Origin: Sphaerisporangium rufum
Lineage (GTDB): Bacteria; Actinomycetota; Actinomycetes; Streptosporangiales; Streptosporangiaceae
Assembly: GCF_016863395.1 (NCBI RefSeq)
Contig: NZ_BOOU01000014.1
Location: forward strand, 62,001-126,000
DNA: 64,000 nucleotides
Direction: 5' to 3'
The notes under the pieces: generated by a model
Databases searched by the model: none
Told to the model about the DNA's origin: nothing
What the model saw: only the letters and a program-made list of their open reading frames with translations
Made by a program: the position numbers and the translations under genes
Shown: in pieces, positions 15,715 through 23,681 of the stretch
Layout of the letters: every line of letters begins with the position of its first letter
Numbering within the stretch: position 1 is the stretch's first letter

Positions 15715-17363
15715 GCAGCACCGAACGCACCGACGTCCTGGTCGTCGGCAGCGGCTTCGGCGGCGCGATCACCGCCTACCACCTGGCCGCCGGCGGCGCC
15801 AAGGTGGTCGTGCTCGAGCGCGGGCCCTGGCTGACCGCCCCGGACTTCGACCACGACTTCAAGCTCGGCTCGTCCTACACCCGGGCCTTCGACTTCGTCG
15901 TCGGCGAGGGCATGAGCATCCTCGGCGGCAACTGCGTCGGCGGCGGCAGCGTCGTGTACTTCGCCGCCATGCCGCGCGCGCCGCGCTTCGTCTTCGAGCG
16001 GCACGGCAGCATCGGGCGGCGCATGTGGCCGGCCGCGGTCAGCCGCGACACCCTGGACCCCTGGTACGACCGGGTCGCCGAGTCCATCTCCATCACCCAG
16101 CAGGGCTGGCAGGACGTCACCTACGCCGGCGGGCTGTGGGCGGCGGCCTGCGACCACGCGGGCCGCACCGCCAACCCGGTCCCGGCCGCGGTGGACCTGT
16201 CCAAGTGCACCAACTGCAACTGGATGATGGCCGGCTGCCACTTCGACGCCAAGCAGTCGCTGCTGCTCAACTACCTGCCGGCCGCCGTCGCGCACGGCGC
16301 GGAGATCCGCCCGCTGCACGAGGTGCAGCAGATCTCCCGTACCGGCGACGGCGGCTACCGGGTGCACTACGACGTCATGGACGCCGAGGACTACCGGCTG
16401 CGCGGCGAGTCCGGCACCATCGACGCCAAGATCGTCGTGCTGGCCGCCGGCGCGGGCGCCACCCCGGTCATCCTGCAGCGCAGCGAGCAAACCCTGGGGA
16501 AGATGCCGCACGCGGTCGGCCGCTACTTCTCCGGCAACGGCGAGCGGCTCAACACCGCCATCCTCAACGAGGACAAGGTGCGCGAGGTGCTCGGCCTCAC
16601 CCGGGAGGACGGCCTGGGCTACGCGGCCAACCAGATCGGCAAGGGACCGGTCGTGGCCAGCTGGGACCGGCTGGACGGCTCGCTGCCGGAGTACACCCGC
16701 TACTCGCTGGAGCAGCTGTACTTCCCGCCCGGCCTCGGCACCATCCTCGCCGAGGTGCCCGGCGCGACCGGCCCGAGCTGGTTCGGCGTGGACAAGAAGG
16801 AGATCCTCAAGCGCTGGCAGTCCTGGCTGATCATCTTCCAGATGATCGAGGACGACAACGAGGGCGTCTTCGGCCCGCCGCCCGCCAAGGGCAACGCTGA
16901 CCGGCTCTCCCAGCAGATGCTGGGCGTCGGCCGGCTCAAGTACGACCCGCGGCCGAGCACCCTGCGCGCGTGGGCGATGGCCGACGCCGAGGTGAAGGAC
17001 ATCCTGGAGCGCGACGGCATCGCCGAGGTCGCGGCGTGGACCAACGACGTCGTCGGCGCCTACACCGTGCATCCGCTGTCGTCCTGCCGCATCGGCGACG
17101 ACCCGGCCACCTCCGCGCTGGACGACCGGCACGAGCTGCGCGGCCACCCGGGCATCTTCGTCACCGACGGCTCGGCGGTGCCCGGCGCCCTCACCGTCAA
17201 CCCGGCTATGACCATCTCGGCGCTCGCCGAGCGGGCCGTCCCGGGCATCGTGCGGGCCGCCCAGGAGCGCGGCGTCGAGGTCACCTACGGCGCCCCCGCC
17301 CCCGGCGGCGGCACCAGCGGCCGCCGGGGCGTCACCCCGCTGCTGCCCACCCTCACCCGCTAG
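15711..17363 (+). CDS. GMC-type FAD oxidoreductase (E9-like)
   Basis: A 550-residue flavoenzyme of the GMC/cholesterol-oxidase-like group. The N terminus has the FAD Rossmann motif VGSGFGGAITAYHLA and ERGPW; residues about 75-95 hold GGNCVGGGSVVY. A Cys cluster (SKCTNCNWMMAGCHFDAKQS, residues about 164-183) resembles the CxxCGxCxxGC loop of cholesterol oxidase-like enzymes. The C-terminal catalytic region has HPLSSCRIGDD and GALTVNPAMTISALAER. In nine-membered enediyne clusters the oxidoreductase E9 is of this type and is assigned to core maturation. It is coupled to the DUF5987 gene and followed after 31 bp by the AhpD-like gene. Confidence 0.9.
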   Translation: MSSTERTDVLVVGSGFGGAITAYHLAAGGAKVVVLERGPWLTAPDFDHDFKLGSSYTRAFDFVVGEGMSILGGNCVGGGSVVYFAAMPRAPRFVFERHGSIGRRMWPAAVSRDTLDPWYDRVAESISITQQGWQDVTYAGGLWAAACDHAGRTANPVPAAVDLSKCTNCNWMMAGCHFDAKQSLLLNYLPAAVAHGAEIRPLHEVQQISRTGDGGYRVHYDVMDAEDYRLRGESGTIDAKIVVLAAGAGATPVILQRSEQTLGKMPHAVGRYFSGNGERLNTAILNEDKVREVLGLTREDGLGYAANQIGKGPVVASWDRLDGSLPEYTRYSLEQLYFPPGLGTILAEVPGATGPSWFGVDKKEILKRWQSWLIIFQMIEDDNEGVFGPPPAKGNADRLSQQMLGVGRLKYDPRPSTLRAWAMADAEVKDILERDGIAEVAAWTNDVVGAYTVHPLSSCRIGDDPATSALDDRHELRGHPGIFVTDGSAVPGALTVNPAMTISALAERAVPGIVRAAQERGVEVTYGAPAPGGGTSGRRGVTPLLPTLTR

Positions 17364-17394
17364 CCGCCCGGCCGGCCGGGAGCCAAGGAGAACC

Positions 17395-18507
17395 ATGGGC
17401 AAGGTGCTGACCCGTCTGACACTGCCCGGCGTGCTGGGCCAGGTCCGGCACGTCACGCCGGTGCCGCCGCGCGCCGCCGAGGCGGCGGTCGCCCGGGTGT
17501 ACGCGCAGGCGGCGCGCGACTTCGGCATGCTCGCCCCGCCGATCCTGCTGCACTCGCCGGCCGCCGGGCCGCTCGCCGCGTCCTGGACGATGCTGCGCGA
17601 GTCGCTGCTGGCCGCCGGGACGGTGCCGCGCGTGGTCAAGGAGACGGTGGCCGCCGGGGTCTCGGCGGCCAACGCCTGCCCGTACTGCGTGGACGTCCAC
17701 CAGGCCACCGGCGACGCGCTGGCCCGGTCGGCGGGCCCGGCCGGCGACCCGCCGGCGCCCGCGGACGGGATCGCCGGGTGGGCCCGGCGCTCGGGGACCG
17801 CCGCCCCGGCCGGCCCGCCGGCACCGGCCGGCCAGGCCCGCGAGCTGATCGCGGTGGCGGTCACCTTCCACTACCTCAACCGGATGGTCGGCGTCTTCCT
17901 CGGCGAGTCGCCGCTGCCGCCGGGACTGCCCGTCCGGGCGCGCCGGCGCCTGCTGCGGCTCTTCGGCACCATGATGCGGCCGGCGGCCCGCCGCGCCGCG
18001 GTGCCCGGGGAGTCGCTGACCCTGCTGCCCGCCGCCGCGCTGCCCGCCGACCTGGCCTTCGCGCACGGCGACCCGAACCTGGCCGGCGCCTTCGCCCGGG
18101 CGGCGGCGGCCATCGACCGGGCCGGCCGGCGGTCGGTGCCCGGCCCGGTCCGCGAGCTGGTCGCCGACCGGCTGGCCGGCTGGGACGGCGAGCCGCCGGG
18201 CCTCGGCCGCGGCTGGGCCGCGGACGCCGCCGCCGGCCTCGCCCCCGAGCATCGTCCGGCCGGCCGGCTGGCGCTGCTCACCGCCATGGCCGCCTATCAG
18301 GTGGACGACCGGGTGATCGGGGAGTACCGCGCGGGCACGCCCGGCGACCCGGCCTTGGTCGAGCTGACCTCCTGGGCGAGCATGGCCGCCGCCCGCCGGG
18401 TCGCCGCCGGATTCCGCCCCGCCGTCCCGGCCGGTGCCCGGCCCCGGGACGCGCGCGGCCGGTTCGTCGCGCTCGGCGGCCGGCACGCCGGACAGGACCG
18501 GTGGTGA
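17395..18507 (+). CDS. AhpD/carboxymuconolactone decarboxylase-like protein
   Basis: A 370-residue alpha-helical protein of the AhpD/CMD superfamily. The redox motif ANACPYCVDVHQA (near residues 96-108) carries the CxxC plus the conserved His of AhpD-type peroxidase/disulfide reductases. It is about twice the length of AhpD, and the second half has no second CxxC, so it may be a degenerate internal duplication. AAGGAGAA just upstream supports ATG 17395. It sits in the operon between the GMC oxidoreductase and the TIGR03084 gene. A role in redox protection or in an isomerase-type core step is possible; none is shown by sequence. Confidence 0.8.
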   Translation: MGKVLTRLTLPGVLGQVRHVTPVPPRAAEAAVARVYAQAARDFGMLAPPILLHSPAAGPLAASWTMLRESLLAAGTVPRVVKETVAAGVSAANACPYCVDVHQATGDALARSAGPAGDPPAPADGIAGWARRSGTAAPAGPPAPAGQARELIAVAVTFHYLNRMVGVFLGESPLPPGLPVRARRRLLRLFGTMMRPAARRAAVPGESLTLLPAAALPADLAFAHGDPNLAGAFARAAAAIDRAGRRSVPGPVRELVADRLAGWDGEPPGLGRGWAADAAAGLAPEHRPAGRLALLTAMAAYQVDDRVIGEYRAGTPGDPALVELTSWASMAAARRVAAGFRPAVPAGARPRDARGRFVALGGRHAGQDRW

Positions 18508-18616
18508 GCCCGGCACGCCCCGGCGCCGCCGCGAATCCGGCCCGCCCGGGACCGCCGGTGAGTCCGGCCCGCCCGACCCGCACAGACCTGCCCATCCAGT
18601 TGAGAGGACGGATCGC

Positions 18617-19420
18617 GTGAGCGAGCTCGATGAGGTGCTCCAGGCCCTGACCGACGAGGGCGAGGAACTCGACGCCCTGGTGGCCGGGCTGGACGCGTCG
18701 CAGTGGCGCACCCCCACCCCCGCCCCCGGTTGGACGATCTTCGACCAGATCGCCCACCTCACGTTCATCTTCCGGCTGGCCCGGACCGCGGCGTCCGACG
18801 CCCAGGCGTTCCAGGCCATGATCGCCGGGGCCGAGCACGACTTCAACGGCGCGGTCAACGCCGCGCTCGGCCTGTACGCCGGGGATACCCCCGAGCAGCT
18901 GCTCGGCAAGTGGCGCGCCGAGCGCGCCGGAGTCGTCGAGGCGCTGGCCGCGGTACCGGCCGGGCAGGTCGTGCCGTGGCTGGTCAACCCGCTGCCGCCC
19001 ATCGTCCTGGCCTGCGCCGGCATCATGGAGCAGTTCGCGCACGGGCAGGACGTCATGGACGCCCTCGGCGCGCGCCGCGAGTTCACCGACCGGCTCAAGC
19101 ACCTGGTGGTGTTCGCCGTGCTGACCCGGGACTTCGGCTACCTGTCCCGCGGCCTCACCCCGCCGGCGACCGAGTTCCGCTTCGAGCTCACCGCGCCCTC
19201 CGGAGAGCTGTGGGCCTACGGGCCGGCGGACTCGCCGCAGAAGGTCACCGGCCCGGCGGCCGACTTCTGCCTGCTGGTCACCCGGCGGCGGCACCGCGAC
19301 GACCTGGCCGTGGTGGCCACCGGCGACGAGGCCGACCACTGGCTGGACATCGCCCAGTGCTACCGCGGCCCGGCCGGCGCCGGCCGCACCCCCGGCCAGT
19401 TCACCCCCGCCGCTGTGTAA
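18617..19420 (+). CDS. TIGR03084-family (DinB/maleylpyruvate isomerase-like) protein
   Basis: A 267-residue protein typical of the TIGR03084 family: an N-terminal DinB-like four-helix bundle (TPAPGWTIFDQIAHLTF with the metal-type His, then a second His in MEQFAHGQDVMDAL) and a C-terminal SCP-like domain. Relatives include mycothiol-dependent isomerases, so a thiol-linked isomerisation or detoxification is conceivable. GTG 18617 (VSELDEVLQAL) follows GAGAGGA. It ends the operon begun by the DUF5987 gene. Its position recalls the unknown E11 gene of nine-membered enediyne clusters, but I cannot confirm identity. Confidence 0.8.
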   Translation: MSELDEVLQALTDEGEELDALVAGLDASQWRTPTPAPGWTIFDQIAHLTFIFRLARTAASDAQAFQAMIAGAEHDFNGAVNAALGLYAGDTPEQLLGKWRAERAGVVEALAAVPAGQVVPWLVNPLPPIVLACAGIMEQFAHGQDVMDALGARREFTDRLKHLVVFAVLTRDFGYLSRGLTPPATEFRFELTAPSGELWAYGPADSPQKVTGPAADFCLLVTRRRHRDDLAVVATGDEADHWLDIAQCYRGPAGAGRTPGQFTPAAV

Positions 19421-19763
19421 ATCTGCCGGGCTCCGCCCGGCGGCGAGGGGCGCCTTGAGGCGGCGGGGTTCGTTCGTCGCTCGGGATCGTTCCTCACCCT
19501 CCCTCCTCCTCACTCCACCGCCGCGCCCCTCGCACGGCAGCCGGCCTGCCGGGCTTCGCCCGATGATCACTCGTAACGGCCTCACCGGCGTGCCGGTGGG
19601 GCCGTTCGGCATGCGCGGAGGGCGTGGGGCGGCGGGTGGCAGGAAGCGGCGGCGCGGGGGCAACTTGCTGCCGCCGCCACCGCTTACCCCCGCCCCCGGC
19701 CGGGCCGCACAGTTGTGGTGCGGGAACCGGTCCCGCCGAGCAGTGCGGAAAGGTGGCGGACAG
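19421..19763. other. Intergenic region with hairpin
   Basis: No gene is supported. Directly after the stop codon is a hairpin at 19425-19441 (GCCGGGC, loop TCC, GCCCGGC), a possible terminator, and a similar smaller one near 19550. The remainder is presumably the promoter of the prephenate dehydrogenase gene. No copy of the cluster motif was seen. Confidence 0.5.
19425..19441 (+). terminator. Possible hairpin terminator
   Basis: 7-bp stem GCCGGGC/GCCCGGC with a 3-nt loop, starting 4 bp after the stop of the TIGR03084 gene. No T tract. Confidence 0.4.
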
Positions 19764-20843
19764 ATGACGATCGCGACGGTCGCGGGCAGCACGGCGCCGG
19801 GTCTTCGGCCGCTCCGGGACACCGAGGCGGCGGCGGGACCGGCGGGCGGGCCGCCGGCCGGGACGGCGGCGACCGCCGTCCGCCGGGTGACGGTCATCGG
19901 CACCGGCGTCATCGGCACCTCGGTCGCGCTGGGCCTGCGCCGGGCCGGGGTGGACGTCGCGCTGGCCGACCGGGACGCCGCCTCGCTGGCGCAGGCCGAG
20001 CTGATGGGCGCGGGCACCGTGCTGGGGCCGGAGACGCCACCCGCCGACGTGGTGGTCATCGCCACCCCGCCGTCCACCGTGCCGGCCGTGCTGCGGGACG
20101 CGCAGCGGCGAGGGCTGGGCGCCGCCTACACCGACGTGGCCAGCACCAAGGCCGGGATCGTCGCCGCGGCCCGGCGGGCCGGCTGCGACCTGGCGACGTA
20201 CGTGCCGGGGCACCCGATGGCCGGCCGGGAGATCTCCGGGCCGGCCGCCGGGCGCGCCGGGCTGTTCGAGGGACGCCCGTGGGCGCTGTGCCCGGCCGGT
20301 GCCTCGCCGGCGGCCGTCGCGCTGGTCACCGGGCTGGTGCTGCTGTGCGGGGGAGTGCCGCGGGCGGTGGCCGCCGCCGAGCACGACCGGATGGTGGCGG
20401 CGGTGTCGCACGCGCCGCACGTGGTCGCCGCCGCGCTGGCGGCCAGGTTCGCCGAGGACGGCGCGGACGCGCTGGTGCTGGCCGGGCAGGGCCTGCGGGA
20501 CACCACCCGGATCGCGGCCGGCCCGCCCGAGCTGTGGTCCGACATCCTCCGGCAGAACGCCGGGCCGGTCGCCGCGGTGCTGGAGGCGGTGGCGGCCGAC
20601 CTGGCCGCCGCGGCGGCCGCCCTGCGCGCCGCCGAGGCCCGGACCCCGGGCCCGCGGCCGGCGGCGGAGGCCGGCCGGACCGGCGCGTCCGCGCCCGGGG
20701 CCGGGCACCCGGCCGCCGTCCTGGCCGGTCTGCTGTCGCGGGGGAACCTGGGTCGCGCCCGGATCGCCACGCCCGCCGATCCGGACACCGCCCCCGTCCC
20801 GGCCGCCCCGGCCCAGGCCTGGGTGGGCCGGCGGGCCGCCTGA
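19764..20843 (+). CDS. Prephenate dehydrogenase (TyrA-type)
   Basis: A 359-residue NAD(P)-dependent dehydrogenase. VTVIGTGVIGTSVALGLRRAG is the dinucleotide-binding motif and YVPGHPMAGREISG holds the signature catalytic His of prephenate dehydrogenases. No ACT domain is present. It converts prephenate to 4-hydroxyphenylpyruvate, so inside a biosynthetic cluster it probably raises supply of tyrosine or a tyrosine-derived unit for a side group. ATG 19764 is chosen because AAGGTGG lies about 8 bp upstream and the preceding in-frame sequence is low-complexity. It looks monocistronic: 340 bp separate it from the upstream operon and 620 bp from the efflux gene. Confidence 0.9.
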   Translation: MTIATVAGSTAPGLRPLRDTEAAAGPAGGPPAGTAATAVRRVTVIGTGVIGTSVALGLRRAGVDVALADRDAASLAQAELMGAGTVLGPETPPADVVVIATPPSTVPAVLRDAQRRGLGAAYTDVASTKAGIVAAARRAGCDLATYVPGHPMAGREISGPAAGRAGLFEGRPWALCPAGASPAAVALVTGLVLLCGGVPRAVAAAEHDRMVAAVSHAPHVVAAALAARFAEDGADALVLAGQGLRDTTRIAAGPPELWSDILRQNAGPVAAVLEAVAADLAAAAAALRAAEARTPGPRPAAEAGRTGASAPGAGHPAAVLAGLLSRGNLGRARIATPADPDTAPVPAAPAQAWVGRRAA

Positions 20844-21465
20844 CCCGCGCCCGCCATATCCCGTCGGGTGAAATCCGAGCGGAGCGGCGCGGGAGAGCAT
20901 TTTGGAAGAAGTGCCGGCGGTGCCGGAACGGGAGAATGCTGGGGAGAGCATCAGCGGAAAGTCACCGCCCGGCGTCGCCGGCGGGAAGGAGATCACCGGC
21001 CGGCATGACAGGTGGAAAGCATGGCGAGATTTCGGAGGTTTGCCCGCATTGCGTGGTATGTCGACGAAGTCATGTCCGGGCGACCGCGCGGAAGTCGGTG
21101 GCGGTGTGTCGTACTAAAGAATGCTTTGCCGGGTTTCTGGCGATGGCGGCCCGGCGTTCCGCCGCCCCGTCCCGTCACCAGATACGGGACGCGCCGGAGC
21201 TCCGGTCCGCGCCGGCGTCGAATTCGTTCCTGGCGATCCTCGGTCGCTCCGCTCGCCGAAATCTCCCGCACGCCGGCGATTCCGCCGGTCCGGCGGCCGG
21301 GACGGGGAGGCGGGTGCCGCTTCCGGAGGTCGATGGCGGGTTCCTCCCGAATCGCTGACTCCGGACTTGCCACCCGTATATCGAGCAGATCCACCGTAAA
21401 TCGCACCATATCCCTTAATGGCGGCCATTCGCTGCTTCACGGCCGACGAAGAGAGGAATAGGAAC
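20844..21465. other. 622-bp intergenic region before the efflux gene
   Basis: Several short open frames exist on both strands (for example 20902-21117 plus and 21114-21638 minus) but none has a convincing start, codon bias or recognisable motif. The stretch is less GC-rich than its neighbours (for example around 21340-21420). It is likely the long leader and promoter of the efflux gene, or the remains of a lost gene. Confidence 0.5.
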
Positions 21466-23124
21466 GTGACCGACGCAGTGCAGCCGAAGGCTGGACGACG
21501 CGAGTGGGTGGGCCTGGCCGTACTCGCGTTACCGGCCATCCTCGTATCCCTGGACATCTTCGTGGTGCTGCTGGCGCTGCCCGAGCTGAGCGCCCGCCTC
21601 GGCGCCGGCAGCAACCAGCAGCTGTGGATCGTGGACATCTACGGATTCATGGTCGCCGGCTTCCTGGTGACCATGGGCAACCTCGGCGACCGGATCGGCC
21701 GCCGCAAGCTGCTGCTGATCGGCGCGGCGGCGTTCGGCCTGGCCTCGATCGTCGCGGCGTACTCCACCAGCGCCATCAGCCTCATCATCGCCCGCGCCGT
21801 GCTCGGCATCGCCGGCGCCACGCTGGGCCCCTCCACGCTCTCCCTGATCAGCAACATGTTCCGCGACGACAAGCAGCGGGCGAGCGCCATCGGCATCTGG
21901 GCCGGCTCCTTCTCGCTGGGCGCGATCATCGGCCCGATCGTCGGCGGCGTCATGCTGGAGCACTTCTGGTGGGGTTCGGTCTTCCTGCTCGGCGTGCCGC
22001 CGATGGTGCTGCTGCTGGTGGCCGGCCCGATGCTGCTGCCGGAGTACCGCAACGAGCAGGCCGGCCGCATCGACCTGACCAGCGTGCTCCTGTCCCTGGT
22101 GGCGGTGCTGCCGTTCATCTACGGCGTCAAGGAGATCGCCAAGCAGGGCTTCGCGCCGGTCCCGGTCGTCGCCCTGGTGGTCGGCCTGGCCATGGCGGTG
22201 ATCTTCCTGCGCCGCCAGCGCGCGCTGGCCGACCCGCTGCTCGACCTGCGGTTGTTCACCAACAAGATCTTCAACACCGAGCTGACCAGCATGCTGTTCT
22301 ACAGCGCGCTCACCGGCACCACCATGCTGTTCGTCGCGCAGTACTTCCAGTCGGTGGCCGGCATGACCCCGCTGCAGGCGGGACTCGGCCTGCTGCCCGG
22401 CCTGGTGCTAGGCATCGTCAGCGTCACCGTCGGCCCGCAGCTCGCCGGGAAGATCCGCCCCGGACGCCTCATCGCCGGCGGCCTGCTGATCGTGGTGGCC
22501 GGGCTGGTGGTGCTCACCCAGGCCGACTCCGCGGCCGGCATGATCATCGGGTACGCGATCTGGTGCCTGGGCGGCGGCCCGCTGCTCACCCTCGGCACCG
22601 GCCTGGTCGTCGGCTCGGTCCCGCCGGAGAAGGCCGGGTCGGCGTCCTCGCTCAGCCAGATCGCCAACGAGTTCGGGTACGCCATCGGCATCGCGACCAT
22701 CGGCACGATCGGCGCCCTGGTGTACCGCACGCAGATCGCCGACGCCATCCCGGCGAGCGTGCCGGCCGCCGCGGCCGACGCGGCCCGGGAGAGCGTCGCC
22801 GGCGCCACCGCGGCGGCCGGCGGCCTGCCCGGCCAGGTGGCCGAGACGCTGCTCGCCCCGGCCCGCGAGGCGTTCTCCACCGGCCTGCACATCGTCGCGG
22901 CCATCAGCGCCCTGATCGTCCTCGGCGTGGCCGTGCTCAACGCGGTCGTGCTGCGCGAGCTGCCCGCCTTCGGGCAGCCGCCGGCCGGCGGTGGCGAGGC
23001 CCCGGCGGGCGGCGCCGCGGCCGGCGAGGCGAGCGATCCGGCCGCGGGCCCCGCCGCGGACCCGGCCGCCGGTCCCGCCGCCGCGGACCGCGAGGAGGTC
23101 ACCGTCGCCGCCCGCGAGGCGTGA
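21466..23124 (+). CDS. MFS drug efflux transporter (DHA2, 14 TM)
   Basis: A 552-residue major facilitator of the 14-helix DHA2 family, close in type to SgcB-like enediyne exporters. It shows motif A (GNLGDRIGRRKLLL), motif C (GPIVGGVMLEHFWW) and regularly spaced hydrophobic segments, with an Ala/Pro-rich cytoplasmic C-terminal tail. It probably exports the finished enediyne and is the clearest self-protection gene here. GTG 21466 is preferred over the upstream in-frame ATG 21418 because GAGAGGAATAGG precedes it and the family N terminus begins there. Codon 22 is TTA (21529-21531), the rare codon read by bldA tRNA. Confidence 0.9.
   Translation: MTDAVQPKAGRREWVGLAVLALPAILVSLDIFVVLLALPELSARLGAGSNQQLWIVDIYGFMVAGFLVTMGNLGDRIGRRKLLLIGAAAFGLASIVAAYSTSAISLIIARAVLGIAGATLGPSTLSLISNMFRDDKQRASAIGIWAGSFSLGAIIGPIVGGVMLEHFWWGSVFLLGVPPMVLLLVAGPMLLPEYRNEQAGRIDLTSVLLSLVAVLPFIYGVKEIAKQGFAPVPVVALVVGLAMAVIFLRRQRALADPLLDLRLFTNKIFNTELTSMLFYSALTGTTMLFVAQYFQSVAGMTPLQAGLGLLPGLVLGIVSVTVGPQLAGKIRPGRLIAGGLLIVVAGLVVLTQADSAAGMIIGYAIWCLGGGPLLTLGTGLVVGSVPPEKAGSASSLSQIANEFGYAIGIATIGTIGALVYRTQIADAIPASVPAAAADAARESVAGATAAAGGLPGQVAETLLAPAREAFSTGLHIVAAISALIVLGVAVLNAVVLRELPAFGQPPAGGGEAPAGGAAAGEASDPAAGPAADPAAGPAAADREEVTVAAREA
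21529..21531 (+). promoter_or_regulatory. TTA (bldA-type) codon early in the efflux gene
   Basis: The in-frame leucine codon at residue 22 is TTA. In Streptomyces and relatives this rare codon makes translation depend on the developmentally controlled bldA tRNA, so export may be tied to development. Confidence 0.8.
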
Positions 23125-23258
23125 CACCCCGCGCCGGCCGCCGCTGGCCGGCCGGCGCGCCCACGACCCGGACCCCGCCGCCGCCGGAACTGTCACCGGC
23201 GGCCCGGCGACCGGTCCGCGCTATGAGATAACCGAGAAGACGACGGAAGGAGAGCCTC

Positions 23259-23588
23259 ATGGCTCAGTTCGGCATTCTGCTCTACGCGCCCGCCCCCGCC
23301 GACTGGTCGGACGCCCCCCAGGAGGAGCTGGAGGCGCACGGCGCCTACGCCGCGAAGGTCGAGGAGCTCGGTGCCACCATCGTGGCCGGGTACGCCTTCC
23401 AGCCCAGCACCACCGCCAAGGCCGTCACCAAGGACGCCGTCACCGACGGCGCGTTCATCGACGACAAGCAGGTGCTCGGCGGCTTCACCGTCATCGAGGC
23501 CCGCGACCTCGACCACGCCGTGGAGATCGCCAAGCTCAGCCCGGGCACCTGGCGGGGCGGCATCGAGGTGCGCCCACTGTTCGGCTGA
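23259..23588 (+). CDS. YCII/DGPF-domain protein
   Basis: A 109-residue YCII-related protein (ferredoxin-like dimeric fold), with the family traits: N-terminal QFGILLYAP, a central LGATIVAGYAFQP strand, GGFTVIEARDLDHAVEIAK and a C-terminal PGTWRGGIEVRPLF. Such proteins are often encoded beside ECF sigma factors or in natural-product clusters, with unclear roles. GGAAGGAGAG precedes the ATG by a few bases. It stands alone, 134 bp after the efflux gene, and ends at a strong hairpin. Confidence 0.85.
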   Translation: MAQFGILLYAPAPADWSDAPQEELEAHGAYAAKVEELGATIVAGYAFQPSTTAKAVTKDAVTDGAFIDDKQVLGGFTVIEARDLDHAVEIAKLSPGTWRGGIEVRPLFG

Positions 23589-23609
23589 CCGCCGGACCCT
23601 GGTACACCC

Positions 23610-23646
23610 GTCGCCGCGGCGAGCCACCCGCTCGCCGCGGCGACGT
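23610..23646. terminator. Bidirectional hairpin terminator
   Basis: Perfect 15-bp stem (CGTCGCCGCGGCGAG / CTCGCCGCGGCGACG) with a 7-nt loop between two convergent genes. Confidence 0.85.
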
Positions 23647-23681
23647 CGTTCTCTCCGAGCCGGCCCGGCCGCCGGGGCGGC

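Noticed and set aside
20902-21117. Short plus-strand open frame before the efflux gene
   Set aside because: TTG start with no convincing ribosome binding site and no recognisable sequence; treated as non-coding leader.
23259-23588. YCII protein considered as a resistance (glyoxalase/bleomycin-binding) protein
   Set aside because: Its sequence fits the YCII/DGPF family, not the glyoxalase fold of TnmS-type binding proteins.
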